From Oenanthe sinensis (taxonomy: Eukaryota > Streptophyta > Magnoliopsida > Apiales > Apiaceae), in the NCBI GenBank assembly GCA_028671895.1, contig CM053800.1, positions 22,341,886 through 22,405,885 on the forward strand: a stretch of DNA of 64,000 nucleotides, given 5' to 3'. A model generated the notes under the pieces. It ran no database searches. It was not told where the DNA came from and saw nothing but the letters and a program-made list of their open reading frames with translations. The translations under genes and the position numbers were made by a program. The stretch's first letter is position 1. Each line of letters begins with the position of its first letter. Below, piece after piece: positions 13,201 through 25,621 of this stretch.

Positions 13201-13650
13201 GAAAACAATTCATAACAACTTCTGACTTCATTCTTGACTTATTCGAACTTGGAAACAACTTGTAGCTTCATTCTTGACTCATTTGAACATGGAAACAACT
13301 TATAAACTCTTGTAGGATCATTCTTGGCTCATTTGAACATTAAAAATAATTCATAACAACTTGAGACGTCATTTCTGACTCGTTAAAACATGGAAACACC
13401 TTATAAACTCTTGTAGGATTATTCTTGGCTCATTTGAACATGAAAATAATTCATAACAACTTCTGACTTCATTCTTGACTCATTCGAACTTGGAAAAAAC
13501 TTGTAGCTTCATTCTTGACTCATTTGAACAAGGAAACAACTTGTAAACTTTTGTAGGATCATTCTTGGCTCATTTGAACATGAAAATAATTCATAACAAC
13601 TTGAGACGTCATTTTTGAGTCGTTAAAACATGGAAACACCTTATAAACTC
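10207..13650 (+). repeat. 1,722-bp tandem duplication, two copies
   Basis: Copies are 10,207-11,928 and 11,929-13,650. The shared private variants are CATCACAAC at 10,391 and 12,113, and a dimer with TCATTTTAGAGTCG instead of TCATTTTTGAGTCG at 11,021 and 12,743, both 1,722 bp apart. Both copies begin with a GTTCAAAC T module. Single-base differences include GGAAATACC near 10,571 (copy 1 only) and GATTATTTTTGG near 11,320 (copy 1 only). Confidence 0.88.
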
Positions 13651-15420
13651 TTGTAGGATTATTCTTGGCTCATTTGAACATGAAAACAATTCATAACAAC
13701 TTCTGACTTCATTCTTGACTCATTCGAACTTGGAAACAACTTGTAGCTTCATTCTTGACTCGTTCAAACATGGAAACAACTTGTAAACTCTTTTAGGATT
13801 ATTCTTGGCTCATTTGAACATGAAAACAATTCATAACAACTTCTGACTTCATTCTTGACTTATTAGAACTTGGAAACAACTTGTAGCTTCATTCTTGACT
13901 CATTTGAACATGGAAACAACTTATAAACTCTTGTAGGATCATTCTTGGCTCATTTGAACATTAAAAATAATTCATAACAACTTGAGACGTCATTTTTGAC
14001 TCGTTAAAACATGGAAACACCTTATAAACTCTTGTAGGATTATTCTTGGCTCATTTGAACATGAAAACAATTCATAACAACTTCTGACTTCATTCTTGAC
14101 TCATTCGAACTTGGAAAAAACTTGTAGCTTCATTCTTGACTCATTTGAACATGGAAACAACTTGTAAACTCTTGTAGGATCATTCTTGGCTCATTTGAAC
14201 ATTAAAAATAATTCATAACAACTTGAGACGTCATTTTTGACTCGTTAAAACATGGAAACACCTTATAAACTCTTGTAGGATTATTCTTGGCTCATTTGAA
14301 CATGAAAACAATTCATAACAACTTCTGACTTCATTCTTGACTCATTCGAAGTTGGAAAAAACTTGTAGCTTCATTCTTGACTCATTTGAACAAGGAAACA
14401 ACTTGTAAACTTTTGTAGGATCATTCTTGGGTCATTTGAACATGAAAATAATTCATAACAACTTGAGACGTCATTTTTGAGTCGTTAAAACATGGAAACA
14501 CCTTAAAAACTCTTGCAGGATTATTCTTGGCTCATTTGAATATGAAAACAATTCATAATAACTTCTGACTTCATTCTTGACTCATTCGAACTTGGAAACA
14601 ACTTGTAGCTTCATTCTTGACTCGTTCAAACATGGAAACAACTTGTAAACTCTTTTAGGATTATTCTTGGCTCATTTGAACATGAAAACAATTCCTAACA
14701 ACTTCTGACTTCATTCTTGACTCATTCGAACTTGGAAACAACTTGTAGCTTCATTCTTGACTCATTTGAACATGGAAACAACTTATAAACTCTTGTAGGA
14801 TAATTCTTGGCTCATTTGAACATTAAAAATAATTCATAACAACTTGAGACGTCATTTTTGACTCGTTAAAACATGGAAACACCTTATAAACTCTTGTAGG
14901 ATTATTCTTGGCTCATTTGAACATGAAAATAATTCATAACAACTTCTGACTTCATTCTTGACTGATTCGAACTTGGAAACAACTTGTAGCTTCATTCTTG
15001 ACTCATTTGAACATGGAAACAACTTATAAACTCTTGTAGGATCATTCTTGGCTCATTTGAACATTAAAAATAATTCATAACAACTTGAGACGTCATTTTT
15101 GACTCGTTAAAACATGGAAACACCTTATAAACTCTTGTAGGATTATTCTTGGCTCATTTGAACATGAAAACAATTCATAACAACTTCTGACTTCATTCTT
15201 GACTCATTCGAATTTGGAAAAAACTTGTAGCTTCATTCTTGACTCATTTGAACATGGAAACAACTTGTAAACTCTTGTAGGATCATTCTTGGCTCATTTG
15301 AACATGAAAACAATTCATAACAACTTCTGACTTCATTCTTGACTCATTCGAACTTGGAAACAACTTGTAGCTTCATTCTTGACTCGTGTAAACATGGAAA
15401 CAACTTGTAAACTCTTTTAG
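13651..15420 (+). repeat. Left-to-middle transition, T/D' array
   Basis: Ordinary T, T, D', T, D' modules, with private variants TTAGAAC (13,864), CGAAGTTGG (14,351 for GTTGG), TTCTTGGGTCATTTG (14,431) and CCTTAAAAACTC (14,501). The last three recur together exactly 6,670 bp downstream at 21,021, 21,101 and 21,171. From about 15,290 a dimer position is occupied by trimer-type sequence (GATCATTCTTGG start but AACTTCTGACTTC end), which marks a recombined module. The GTTCAAAC type dominates to here and GTGTAAAC appears at about 15,388. Confidence 0.85.
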
Positions 15421-16140
15421 GATTATTCTTCGCTCATTTGAAAATGAAAACAATTCATAACAACTTCTGACTTCATTCTTGACTCATTCGAGCTTGGAAA
15501 CAACTTGTATCTTCATTCTTCACTCATTTGAACATGGAAAAAATTTGTAAACTCTTGTAGGATCATTCTTGGCTCATTTGAACATGAAAACAATCCGTAA
15601 CAAATTGAGACTTCATTCTTGACATGTTCGAACTTGGAAACAACTTGTAGCTTCATTCTTGAGTCATTTGAACATGGAAACAACTTGTAAACTCTTGTAG
15701 GATCATTCTTGGCTCATTTGAACATGAAAATAATTCATAACAAGTTCAGACTTCATTTTTTAGTCGTTCAAACATGGAAATACCTTATAAACTCTTGTAG
15801 GATTATTCTTGGCTCATTTGAACAGGAAAACAATTCATAACAACTTCTGACTTCATTCTTGACTCATTCGAACTTGGAAACAACTTGTAGCTTCATTCTT
15901 GACTCGTGTAAACATGGAAACAACTTGTAAACTCTTTTAGGATTATTCTTCGCTCATTTGAAAATGAAAACAATTCATAACAACTTCTGACTTCATTCTT
16001 GACTCATTCGAGCTTGGAAACAACTTGTATCTTCATTCTTCACTCATTTGAACATGGAAAAAATTTGTAAACTCTTGTAGGATCATTCTTGGCTCATTTG
16101 AACATGAAAACAATCCGTAACAAATTGAGACTTCATTCTT
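15421..16140 (+). repeat. Divergent variant block V, copies 1 and 2
   Basis: Block V is a 520-bp-period segment with several linked variants not seen elsewhere: CTTCGCTCATTTGAAAATG, CGAGCTTGG, CTTGTATCTTC, TTCTTCACTC, GGAAAAAATTTG, AATCCGTAACAAATTGAGACTTC, GACATGTTCG, TTTTTTAGTCG, AACAGGAAAAC and GTGTAAAC. The CGCTC marker sits at 15,431 and 15,951. The second copy is cut short near 16,140, where AAATTGAGACTTC is followed by the ordinary CTCATTCGAACTTGG. Modules here contain more substitutions than anywhere else in the window. Confidence 0.87.
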
Positions 16141-17460
16141 GACTCATTCGAACTTGGAAACAACTTGTAGCTTCATTCTTGACTCGTTCAAACATGGAAA
16201 CAACTTGTAAACTCTTTTAGGATTATTCTTGGCTCATTTGAACATGAAAACAATTCATAACAACTTCTGACTTCATTCTTGACTTATTAGAACTTGGAAA
16301 CAACTTGTAGCTTCATTCTTGACTCATTTGAACATGGAAACAACTTGTAAACTCTTGTAGGATCATTCTTGGCTCATTTGAACATTAAAAATAATTCATA
16401 ACAACTTGAGACGTCATTTTTGACTCGTTAAAACATGGAAACACCTTATAAACTCTTGTAGGATTATTCTTGGCTCATTTGAACATGAAAATAATTCATA
16501 ACAACTTCTGACTTCATTCTTGACTCATTCGAACTTGGAAAAAACTTGTAGCTTCATTCTTGACTCGTTCAAATATGGAAACAACTTGTAAACTCTTTTA
16601 GGATTATTCTTGGCTCATTTGAACATGAAAACAATTCATAACAACTTCTGACTTCATTCTTGACTTATTCGAACTTGGAAATAACTTGTAGCTTCATTCT
16701 TGACTCATTTGAACATGGAAACAACTTATAAACTCTTGTAGGATAATTCTTGGCTCATTTGAATATTAAAAATAATTCATAACAACTTGAGACGTCATTT
16801 TTGACTCGTTAAAACATGGAAACACCTTATAAACTCTTGTAGGATTATTCTTGGCTCATTTGAACATGAAAATAATTCATAACAACTTCTGACTTCATTC
16901 TTGACTCATTCGAACTTGGAAAAAACTTGTAGCTTCATTCTTGACTCATTTGAACAAGGAAACAACTTGTAAACTTTTGTAGGATCATTCTTGGCTCATT
17001 TGAACATGAAAATAATTCATAACAACTTGAGACGTCATTTTTGAGTCGTTAAAACATGGAAACACCTTATAAACTCTTGTAGGACTATTTTTGGCTCATT
17101 TGAACATGAAAATAATTCATAACAACTTCTGACTTCATTCTTGACTCATTCGAACTTGGAAAAAACTTGTAGCTTCATTCTTGACTCATTTGAACATGGA
17201 AACAATTTGTAAACTTTTGTAGGATCATTCTTGGCTCATTTGAACATGAAAATAATTCATAACAACTTGAGACGTCATTTTTGAGTCGTTAAAACATGGA
17301 AACACCTTATAAACATTTGTAGGATTATTCTTGGCTCATTTGAACATGAAAACAATTCAAAACAACTTCTGACTTCATTCTTGACTCATTCGAACTTGGA
17401 AACAACTTGTAGCTTCATTCTTGACTCGTTTAAACATGGAAACAACTTGTAAACTCTTTT
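16141..17460 (+). repeat. T/D/D' array between V blocks
   Basis: Returns to ordinary modules, still mixed in type: GTTCAAAC at about 16,188, GTTCAAATATGG near 16,568, TGAACAAGG at about 16,950 and the first GTTTAAAC at about 17,429. A D' carrying GGATAATTCTTGG and TTGAATATTAAAAA near 16,741 has a partner at 21,759. No other content. Confidence 0.85.
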
Positions 17461-19400
17461 AGGATTATTCTTCGCTCATTTGAAAATGAAAACAATTCAT
17501 AACAACTTCTGACTTCATTCTTGACTCATTCGAGCTTGGAAACAACTTGTATCTTCATTCTTCACTCATTTGAACATGGAAAAAATTTGTAAACTCTTGT
17601 AGGATCATTCTTGGCTCATTTGAACATGAAAACAATCCGTAACAAATTGAGACTTCATTCTTGACATGTTCGAACTTGGAAACAACTTGTAGCTTCATTC
17701 TTGAGTCATTTGAACATGGAAACAACTTGTAAACTCTTGTAGGATCATTCTTGGCTCATTTGAACATGAAAATAATTCATAACAAGTTGAGACTTCATTT
17801 TTTAGTCGTTCAAACATGGAAATACCTTATAAACTCTTGTAGGATTATTCTTGGCTCATTTGAACAGGAAAACAATTCATAACAACTTCTGACTTCATTC
17901 TTGACTCATTCGAACTTGGAAACAACTTGTAGCTTCATTCTTGACTCGTGTAAACATGGAAACAACTTGTAAAATCTTCTAAGATTATTCTTGGCTCATT
18001 TGAACATGAAAACAATTCATAACAACTTCTGACTTCATTCTTGACTTATTCGAACTTGGAAACAACTTGTAGCTTCATTCTTGACTCATTTGAACATGGA
18101 AACAACTTATAAACTCTTGTAGGATCATTCTTGGCTCATTTGAACATTAAAAATAATTCATAACAACTTGAGACGTCATTTTTGACTCGTTAAAACATGG
18201 AAACACCTTATAAACTCTTGTAGGATTATTCTTGGCTCATTTGAACATGAAAATAATTCATAACAACTTCTGACTTCATTCTTGACTCATTCGAACTTGG
18301 AAAAAACTTGTAGCTTCATTCTTGACTCATTTGAACAAGGAAACAACTTGTAAACTTTTGTAGGATCATTCTTGGCTCATTTGAACATGAAAATAATTCA
18401 TAACAACTTGAGACGTCATTTTTGAGTCGTTAAAACATGGAAACACCTTATAAACTCTTGTAGGACTATTCTTGGCTCATTTGAACATGAAAATAATTCA
18501 TAACAACTTCTGACTTCATTCTTGACTCATTCGAACTTGGAAAAAACTTGTAGCTTCATTCTTGACTCATTTGAACATGGAAACAATTTGTAAACTTTTG
18601 TAGGATCATTCTTGGCTCATTTGAACATGAAAATAATTCATAACAACTTGAGACGTCATTTTTGAGTCGTTAAAACATGGAAACACCTTATAAACATTTG
18701 TAGGATTATTCTTGGCTCATTTGAACATGAAAACAATTCAAAACAACTTCTGACTTCATTCTTGACTCATTCGAACTTGGAAACAACTTGTAGCTTCATT
18801 CTTGACTCGTTTAAACATGGAAACAACTTGTAAACTCTTTTAGGATTATTCTTCGCTCATTTGAAAATGAAAACAATTCATAACAACTTCTGACTTCATT
18901 CTTGACTCATTCGAGCTTGGAAACAACTTGTATCTTCATTCTTCACTCATTTGAACATGGAAAAAATTTGTAAACTCTTGTAGGATCATTCTTGGCTCAT
19001 TTGAACATGAAAACAATCCGTAACAAATTGAGACTTCATTCTTGACATGTTCGGACTTGGAAACAACTTGTAGCTTCATTCTTGAGTCATTTGAACATGG
19101 AAACAACTTGTAAACTCTTGTAGGATCATTCTTGGCTCATTTGAACATGAAAATAATTCATAACAAGTTGAGACTTCATTTTTTAGTCGTTCAAACATGG
19201 AAATACCTTATAAACTCTTGTAGGATTATTCTTGGCTCATTTGAACAGGAAAACAATTCATAACAACTTCTGACTTCATTCTTGACTCATTCGAACTTGG
19301 AAACAACTTGTAGCTTCATTCTTGACTCGTGTAAACATGGAAACAACTTGTAAAATCTTCTAAGATTATTCTTGGCTCATTTGAACATGAAAACAATTCA
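16620..19400 (+). repeat. 1,381-bp tandem duplication carrying V blocks 3 and 4
   Basis: The V-block marker CGCTC lies at 17,473 and 18,854, 1,381 bp apart. The flanking T-D'-T-D-T-D modules also match at that spacing, including the GGACTATT variant (about 17,083 and 18,465) and AAACATTTGTAGG (about 17,313 and 18,694). The outer limits are approximate: matching begins near 16,620/18,000 and ends near 18,000/19,400. A point difference, CGAACTTGG against CGGACTTGG, lies near 19,052. Confidence 0.82.
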
Positions 19401-19550
19401 TAACAACTTCTGACTTCATTCTTGACTCATTCGAACTTGGAAACAACTTGTAGCTTCATTCTTCACTCATTTGAACATGGAAACAACTTGTAAACTCTTG
19501 TAGGATCATTCTTGGCTCATTTGAACATGAAAACAATCCATAACAACTTG

Positions 19551-19750
19551 AGACCTCATTCTTGACTCGTTTGAACATGGAAACAACTTGTAAACCCTTG
19601 CAGGATCATTCTTGGCTCATTTGAACGTGAAAGCAATCCGTAACAAATTGAGACTTCATTCTTGACATGTTCGAACTTGGAAACAACTTGTAGCTTCATT
19701 CTTGAGTCAATTTGAACATGGAAACAACTTGTAAACTCCTGTAGGATCAT
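19551..19750 (+). repeat. Variant block W, copy 1 (contains a fortuitous 64-codon frame)
   Basis: This segment has its own linked variants: GAGACCTCATTC, CTCGTTTGAACATGG, AACCCTTGCAGG, GAACGTGAAAGCAATCCG, GAGTCAATTTGAAC (one inserted A) and ACTCCTGTAGG. On the minus strand a 64-codon frame stays open at 19,556-19,750 because these substitutions and the insertion remove the usual stops. Its translation repeats the motif MILQxFTSCFHVQ at both ends, as expected from translating a tandem repeat. There is no independent sign of a gene, so I call it a repeat variant, not a CDS. Confidence 0.85.
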
Positions 19751-22302
19751 TCTTGGCTCATTTGAACATGAAAATAATTCATAACAACTTGAGACTTCAT
19801 TTTTGAGTCGTTAAAACATGGAAACACCTTATAAACTCTTGTAGGATTATTATTGGCTCATTTGAACATGAAAACAATTCATAACAACTTCTGACTTCAT
19901 TCTTGACTCATTCGAACTTGGAAACAACTTGTAGCTTCATTCTTGACTCGTTTAAACATGGAAACAACTTGTAAACTCTTTTAGGATTATTCTTGGCTCA
20001 TTTGAACATGAAAACAATTCATAACAACTTCTGACTTCATTCTTGACTCATTCGAACTTGGAAACAACTTGTAGCTTCATTCTTGACTCATTTGAACATG
20101 GAAACAACTTATAAACTCTTGTAGGATCATTCTTGGCTCATTTGAACATTAAAAATAATTCATAACAACTTGAGACGTCATTTTTGACTCGTTAAAACAT
20201 GGAAACACCTTATAAACTCTTGTAGGATTATTCTTGGCTCATTTGAACATGAAAACAATTTATAACAACTTCTGACTTCATTCTTGACTCATTCGAACTT
20301 GGAAACAACTTGTAGCTTCATTCTTGACTCATTTGAACATGGAAACAACTTATAAACTCTTGTAGGATCATTCTTGGCTCATTTGAACATTAAAAATAAT
20401 TCATAACAACTTGAGACGTCATTTTTGACTCGTTAAAACATGGAAACACCTTATAAACTCTTGTAGGATTATTCTTGGCTCATTTGAACATGAAAACAAT
20501 TTATAACAACTTCTGACTTCATTCTTGACTCATTCGAACTTGGAAACAACTTGTAGCTTCATTCTTGACTCATTTGAACATGGAAACAACTTATAAACTC
20601 TTGTAGGATCATTCTTGGCTCATTTGAACATTAAAAATAATTCATAACAACTTGAGACGTCATTTTTGACTCGTTAAAACATGGAAACACCTTATAAACT
20701 CTTGTAGGATTATTCTTGGCTCATTTGAACATGAAAACAATTTATAACAACTTCTGACTTCATTCTTGACTCATTCGAACTTGGAAAAAACTTGCAGCTT
20801 CATTCTTGACTCATTTGAACATGGAAACAACTTGTAAACTCTTGTAGGATCATTCTTGGCTCATTTGAACATTAAAAATAATTCATAACAACTTGAGACG
20901 TCATTTTTGACTCGTTAAAACATGGAAACACCTTATAAACTCTTGTAGGATTATTCTTGGCTCATTTGAACATGAAAACAATTCATAACAACTTCTGACT
21001 TCATTCTTGACTCATTCGAAGTTGGAAAAAACTTGTAGCTTCATTCTTGACTCATTTGAACAAGGAAACAACTTGTAAACTTTTGTAGGATCATTCTTGG
21101 GTCATTTGAACATGAAAATAATTCATAACAACTTGAGACGTCATTTTTGAGTCGTTAAAACATGGAAACACCTTAAAAACTCTTGTAGGATTATTCTTGG
21201 CTCATTTGAATATGAAAACAATTCATAACAACTTCTGACTTCATTCTTGACTCATTCGAACTTGGAAACAACTTGTAGCTTCATTCTTGACTCGTTCAAA
21301 CATGGAAACAACTTGTAAACTCTTTTAGGATTATTCTTGGCTCATTTGAACATGGAAACAACTTATAAACTCTTGTAGGATCATTCTTGGCTCATTTGAA
21401 CATTAAAAATAATTCATAACAACTTGAGACGTCATTTTTGACTCGTTAAAACATGGAAACACCTTATAAACTCTTGTAGGATTATTCTTGGCTCATTTGA
21501 ACATGAAAATAATTCATAACAACTTCTGACTTCATTCTTGACTCATTCGAACTTGGAAACAACTTGTAGCTTCATTCTTGACTCGTTCAAACATGGAAAC
21601 AACTTGTAAACTCTTTTAGGATTATTCTTGGCTCATTTGAACATGAAAACAATTCATAACAACTTCTGACTTCATTCTTGACTTATTCGAACTTGGAAAC
21701 AACTTGTAGCTTCATTCTTGACTCATTTGAACATGGAAACAACTTATAAACTCTTGTAGGATAATTCTTGGCTCATTTGAATATTAAAAATAATTCATAA
21801 CAACTTGAGACGTCATTTTTGACTCGTTAAAACATGGAAACACCTTATAAACTCTTGTAGGATTATTCTTGGCTCATTTGAACATGAAAATAATTCATAA
21901 CAACTTCTGACTTCATTCTTGACTCATTCGAACTTGGAAAAAACTTGTAGCTTCATTCTTGACTCATTTGAACAAGGAAACAACTTGTAAACTTTTGTAG
22001 GATCATTCTTGGCTCATTTGAACATGAAAATAATTCATAACAACTTGAGACGTCATTTTTGAGTCGTTAAAACATGGAAACACCTTATAAACTCTTGTAG
22101 GACTATTCTTGGCTCATTTGAACATGAAAATAATTCATAACAACTTCTGACTTCATTCTTGACTCATTCGAACTTGGAAAAAACTTGTAGCTTCATTCTT
22201 GACTCATTTGAACATGGAAACAATTTGTAAACTTTTGTAGGATCATTCTTGGCTCATTTGAACATGAAAATAATTCATAACAACTTGAGACGTCATTTTT
22301 GA
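19751..22302 (+). repeat. T/D' array with AATTTATAAC subtype and left-domain relicts
   Basis: From about 20,103 to 20,950 a T-D' period of 241 bp repeats four times, with the AACAATTTATAAC variant near 20,258, 20,499, 20,740 and neighbouring positions. At 20,950-21,340 the sequence switches to left-domain type (CGAAGTTGG, TGAACAAGG, CCTTAAAAACTC, GTTCAAAC), matching 14,280-14,670 at a 6,670-bp offset. A chimeric 50-bp unit follows at 21,323. From 21,373 onward mixed T/D' modules lead into the next V block. Confidence 0.85.
21323..21372 (+). repeat. Chimeric 50-bp T remnant, copy 4
   Basis: Same monomer 1/monomer 3 fusion as at 5,067, 7,560 and 9,815, but more than 11 kb further right. It too follows a T with TTGAATATG and precedes a D'. 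Shared flanks suggest it was copied from the left domain and is not an independent deletion. Confidence 0.88.
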
Positions 22303-23187
22303 GTCGTTAAAACATGGAAACACCTTATAAACATTTGTAGGATTATTCTTGGCTCATTTGAACATGAAAACAATTCAAAACAACTTCTGACTTCATTCTT
22401 GACTCATTCGAACTTGGAAACAACTTGTAGCTTCATTCTTGACTCGTTTAAACATGGAAACAACTTGTAAACTCTTTTAGGATTATTCTTCGCTCATTTG
22501 AAAATGAAAACAATTCATAACAACTTCTGACTTCATTCTTGACTCATTCGAGCTTGGAAACAACTTGTATCTTCATTCTTCACTCATTTGAACATGGAAA
22601 AAATTTGTAAACTCTTGTAGGATCATTCTTGGCTCATTTGAACATGAAAACAATCCGTAACAAATTGAGACTTCATTCTTGACATGTTCGAACTTGGAAA
22701 CAACTTGTAGCTTCATTCTTGAGTCATTTGAACATGGAAACAACTTGTAAACTCTTGTAGGATCATTCTTGGCTCATTTGAACATGAAAATAATTCATAA
22801 CAAGTTGAGACTTCATTTTTTAGTCGTTCAAACATGGAAATACCTTATAAACTCTTGTAGGATTATTCTTGGCTCATTTGAACAGGAAAACAATTCATAA
22901 CAACTTCTGACTTCATTCTTGACTCATTCGAACTTGGAAACAACTTGTAGCTTCATTCTTGACTCGTGTAAACATGGAAACAACTTGTAAAATCTTCTAA
23001 GATTATTCTTGGCTCATTTGAACATGAAAACAATTCATAACAACTTCTGACTTCATTCTTGACTCATTCGAACTTGGAAACAACTTGTAGCTTCATTCTT
23101 CACTCATTTGAACATGGAAACAACTTGTAAACTCTTGTAGGATCATTCTTGGCTCATTTGAACATGAAAACAATCCATACCAACTTG

Positions 23188-23387
23188 AGACCTCATTCTT
23201 GACTCGTTTGAACATGGAAACAACTTGTAAACCCTTGCAGGATCATTCTTGGCTCATTTGAACGTGAAAGCAATCCGTAACAAATTGAGACTTCATTCTT
23301 GACATGTTCGAACTTGGAAACAACTTGTAGCTTCATTCTTGAGTCAATTTGAACATGGAAACAACTTGTAAACTCCTGTAGGATCAT
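23188..23387 (+). repeat. Variant block W, copy 2
   Basis: Same linked variants as the copy 3,637 bp upstream, including the extra A in GAGTCAATTTGAAC and the open 64-codon minus-strand frame (23,193-23,387) with the same translation. The flank differs by CCATACCAAC in place of CCATAACAAC, a change shared only with the third copy. Confidence 0.85.
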
Positions 23388-25480
23388 TCTTGGCTCATTT
23401 GAACATGAAAATAATTCATAACAACTTGAGACTTCATTTTTGAGTCGTTAAAACATGGAAACACCTTATAAACTCTTGTAGGATTATTATTGGCTCATTT
23501 GATCATGAAAACAATTCATAACAACTTCTGACTTCATTCTTGACTCATTCGAACTTGGAAACAACTTGTAGCTTCATTCTTGACTCGTTTAAACATGGAA
23601 ACAACTTCTAAACTCTTTTAGGATTATTCTTGGCTCATTTGAACATGAAAACAATTCATAACAACTTCTGGCTTCATTCTTGACTCATTCGAACTTGGAA
23701 ACAACTTGTAGCTTCATTCTTGACTCATTTGAACATGGAAACAACTTATAAACTCTTGTAGGATCATTCTTGGCTCATTTGAACATTAAAAATAATTCAT
23801 AACAACTTGAGACGTCATTTTTGACTCGTTAAAACATGGAAACACCTTATAAACTCTTGTAGGATTATTCTTGGCTCATTTGAACATGAAAACAATTTAT
23901 AACAACTTCTGACTTCATTCTTGACTCATTCGAACTTGGAAACAACTTGTAGCTTCATTCTTGACTCATTTGAACATGGAAACAACTTATAAACTCTTGT
24001 AGGATCATTCTTGGCTCATTTGAACATTAAAAATAATTCATAACAACTTGAGACGTCATTTTTGACTCGTTAAAACATGGAAACACCTTATAAACTCTTG
24101 TAGGATTATTCTTGGCTCATTTGAACATGAAAACAATTTATAACAACTTCTGACTTCATTCTTGACTCATTCGAACTTGGAAACAACTTGTAGCTTCATT
24201 CTTGACTCATTTGAACATGGAAACAACTTATAAACTCTTGTAGGATCATTCTTGGCTCATTTGAACATTAAAAATAATTCATAACAACTTGAGACGTCAT
24301 TTTTGACTCGTTAAAACATGGAAACACCTTATAAACTCTTGTAGGATTATTCTTGGCTCATTTGAACATGAAAACAATTTATAACAACTTCTGACTTCAT
24401 TCTTGACTCATTCGAACTTGGAAAAAACTTGTAGCTTCATTCTTGACTCATTTGAACATGGAAACAACTTGTAAACTCTTGTAGGATCATTCTTGGCTCA
24501 TTTAAACATTAAAAATAATTCATAACAACTTGAGACGTCATTTTTGACTCGTTAAAACATGGAAACACCTTATAAACTCTTGTAGGATTATTTTTGGCTC
24601 ATTTGAACATGAAAACAATTCATAACAACTTCTGACTTCATTCTTGACTCATTCGAACTTGGAAACAACTTGTAGCTTCATTCTTGACTCGTTTAAACAT
24701 GGAAACAACTTGTAAACTCTTTTAGGATTATTCTTGGCTCATTTGAACATGAAAACAATTCATAACAACTTCTGATTTCATTCTTGACTCAATCGAACTT
24801 GGAAACAATTTGTAGCTTCATTCTTGACTCATTTGAACATGGAAACAACTTATAATCTCTTGTAGGATCATTCTTGGCTCATTTGAACATTAAAAATAAT
24901 TCATAACAACTTGAGACGTCATTTTTGACTCGTTAAAACATGGAAACACCTTATAAACTCTTGTAGGATTATTTTTGGCTCATTTGAACATGAAAACAAT
25001 TCATAACAACTTCTGACTTCATTCTTGACTCATTCGAACTTGGAAAAAACTTGTAGCTTCATTCTTGACTCATTTGAACATGGAAACAACTTGTAAACTT
25101 TTGTAGGATCATTCTTGGCTCATTTGAACATGAAAATAATTCGTAACAACTTGAGACGTCATTTTTGAGTCGTTAAAACATAGAAACACCTTATAAACTC
25201 TTGTAGGATTATTCTTGGCTCATTTGAACATGAAAACAATTCATAACAACTTCTGACTTCATTCTTGACTCATTCGAACTTGGAAACAACTTGTAGCTTC
25301 ATTCTTGACTCGTTTAAACATGGAAACAACTTGTAAACTCTTTTAGGATTATTCTTGGCTCATTTGAACATGAAAACAATTCATAACAACTTCTGACTTC
25401 ATTCTTGACTCAATCGAACTTGGAAACAACTTGTAGCTTCATTCTTGACTCATTTGAACATGGAAACAACTTATAAACTC

Positions 25481-25621
25481 TTGTAGGATCATTCTTGGCT
25501 CATTTGAACATTAAAAATAATTCATAACAACTTGAGACGTCATTCTTGACTCATTCGAACTTGGAAACAACTTGTAGCTTCATTCTTGACTCGTTTAAAC
25601 ATGGAAACAACTTGTAAACTC
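25481..25621 (+). repeat. Fused D'-T module (141 bp), copy 1
   Basis: The first 61 bp are D' (TTGTAGGATC, CATTAAAAATAATTC, GAGACGTC). The last 80 bp are monomers 2 and 3 of T (ATTCTTGACTCATTCGAACTTGG, then CTCGTTTAAAC). It therefore arose by a crossover between a D' and a T at their homologous monomer boundary, removing one D' second monomer and one T first monomer. Confidence 0.88.
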
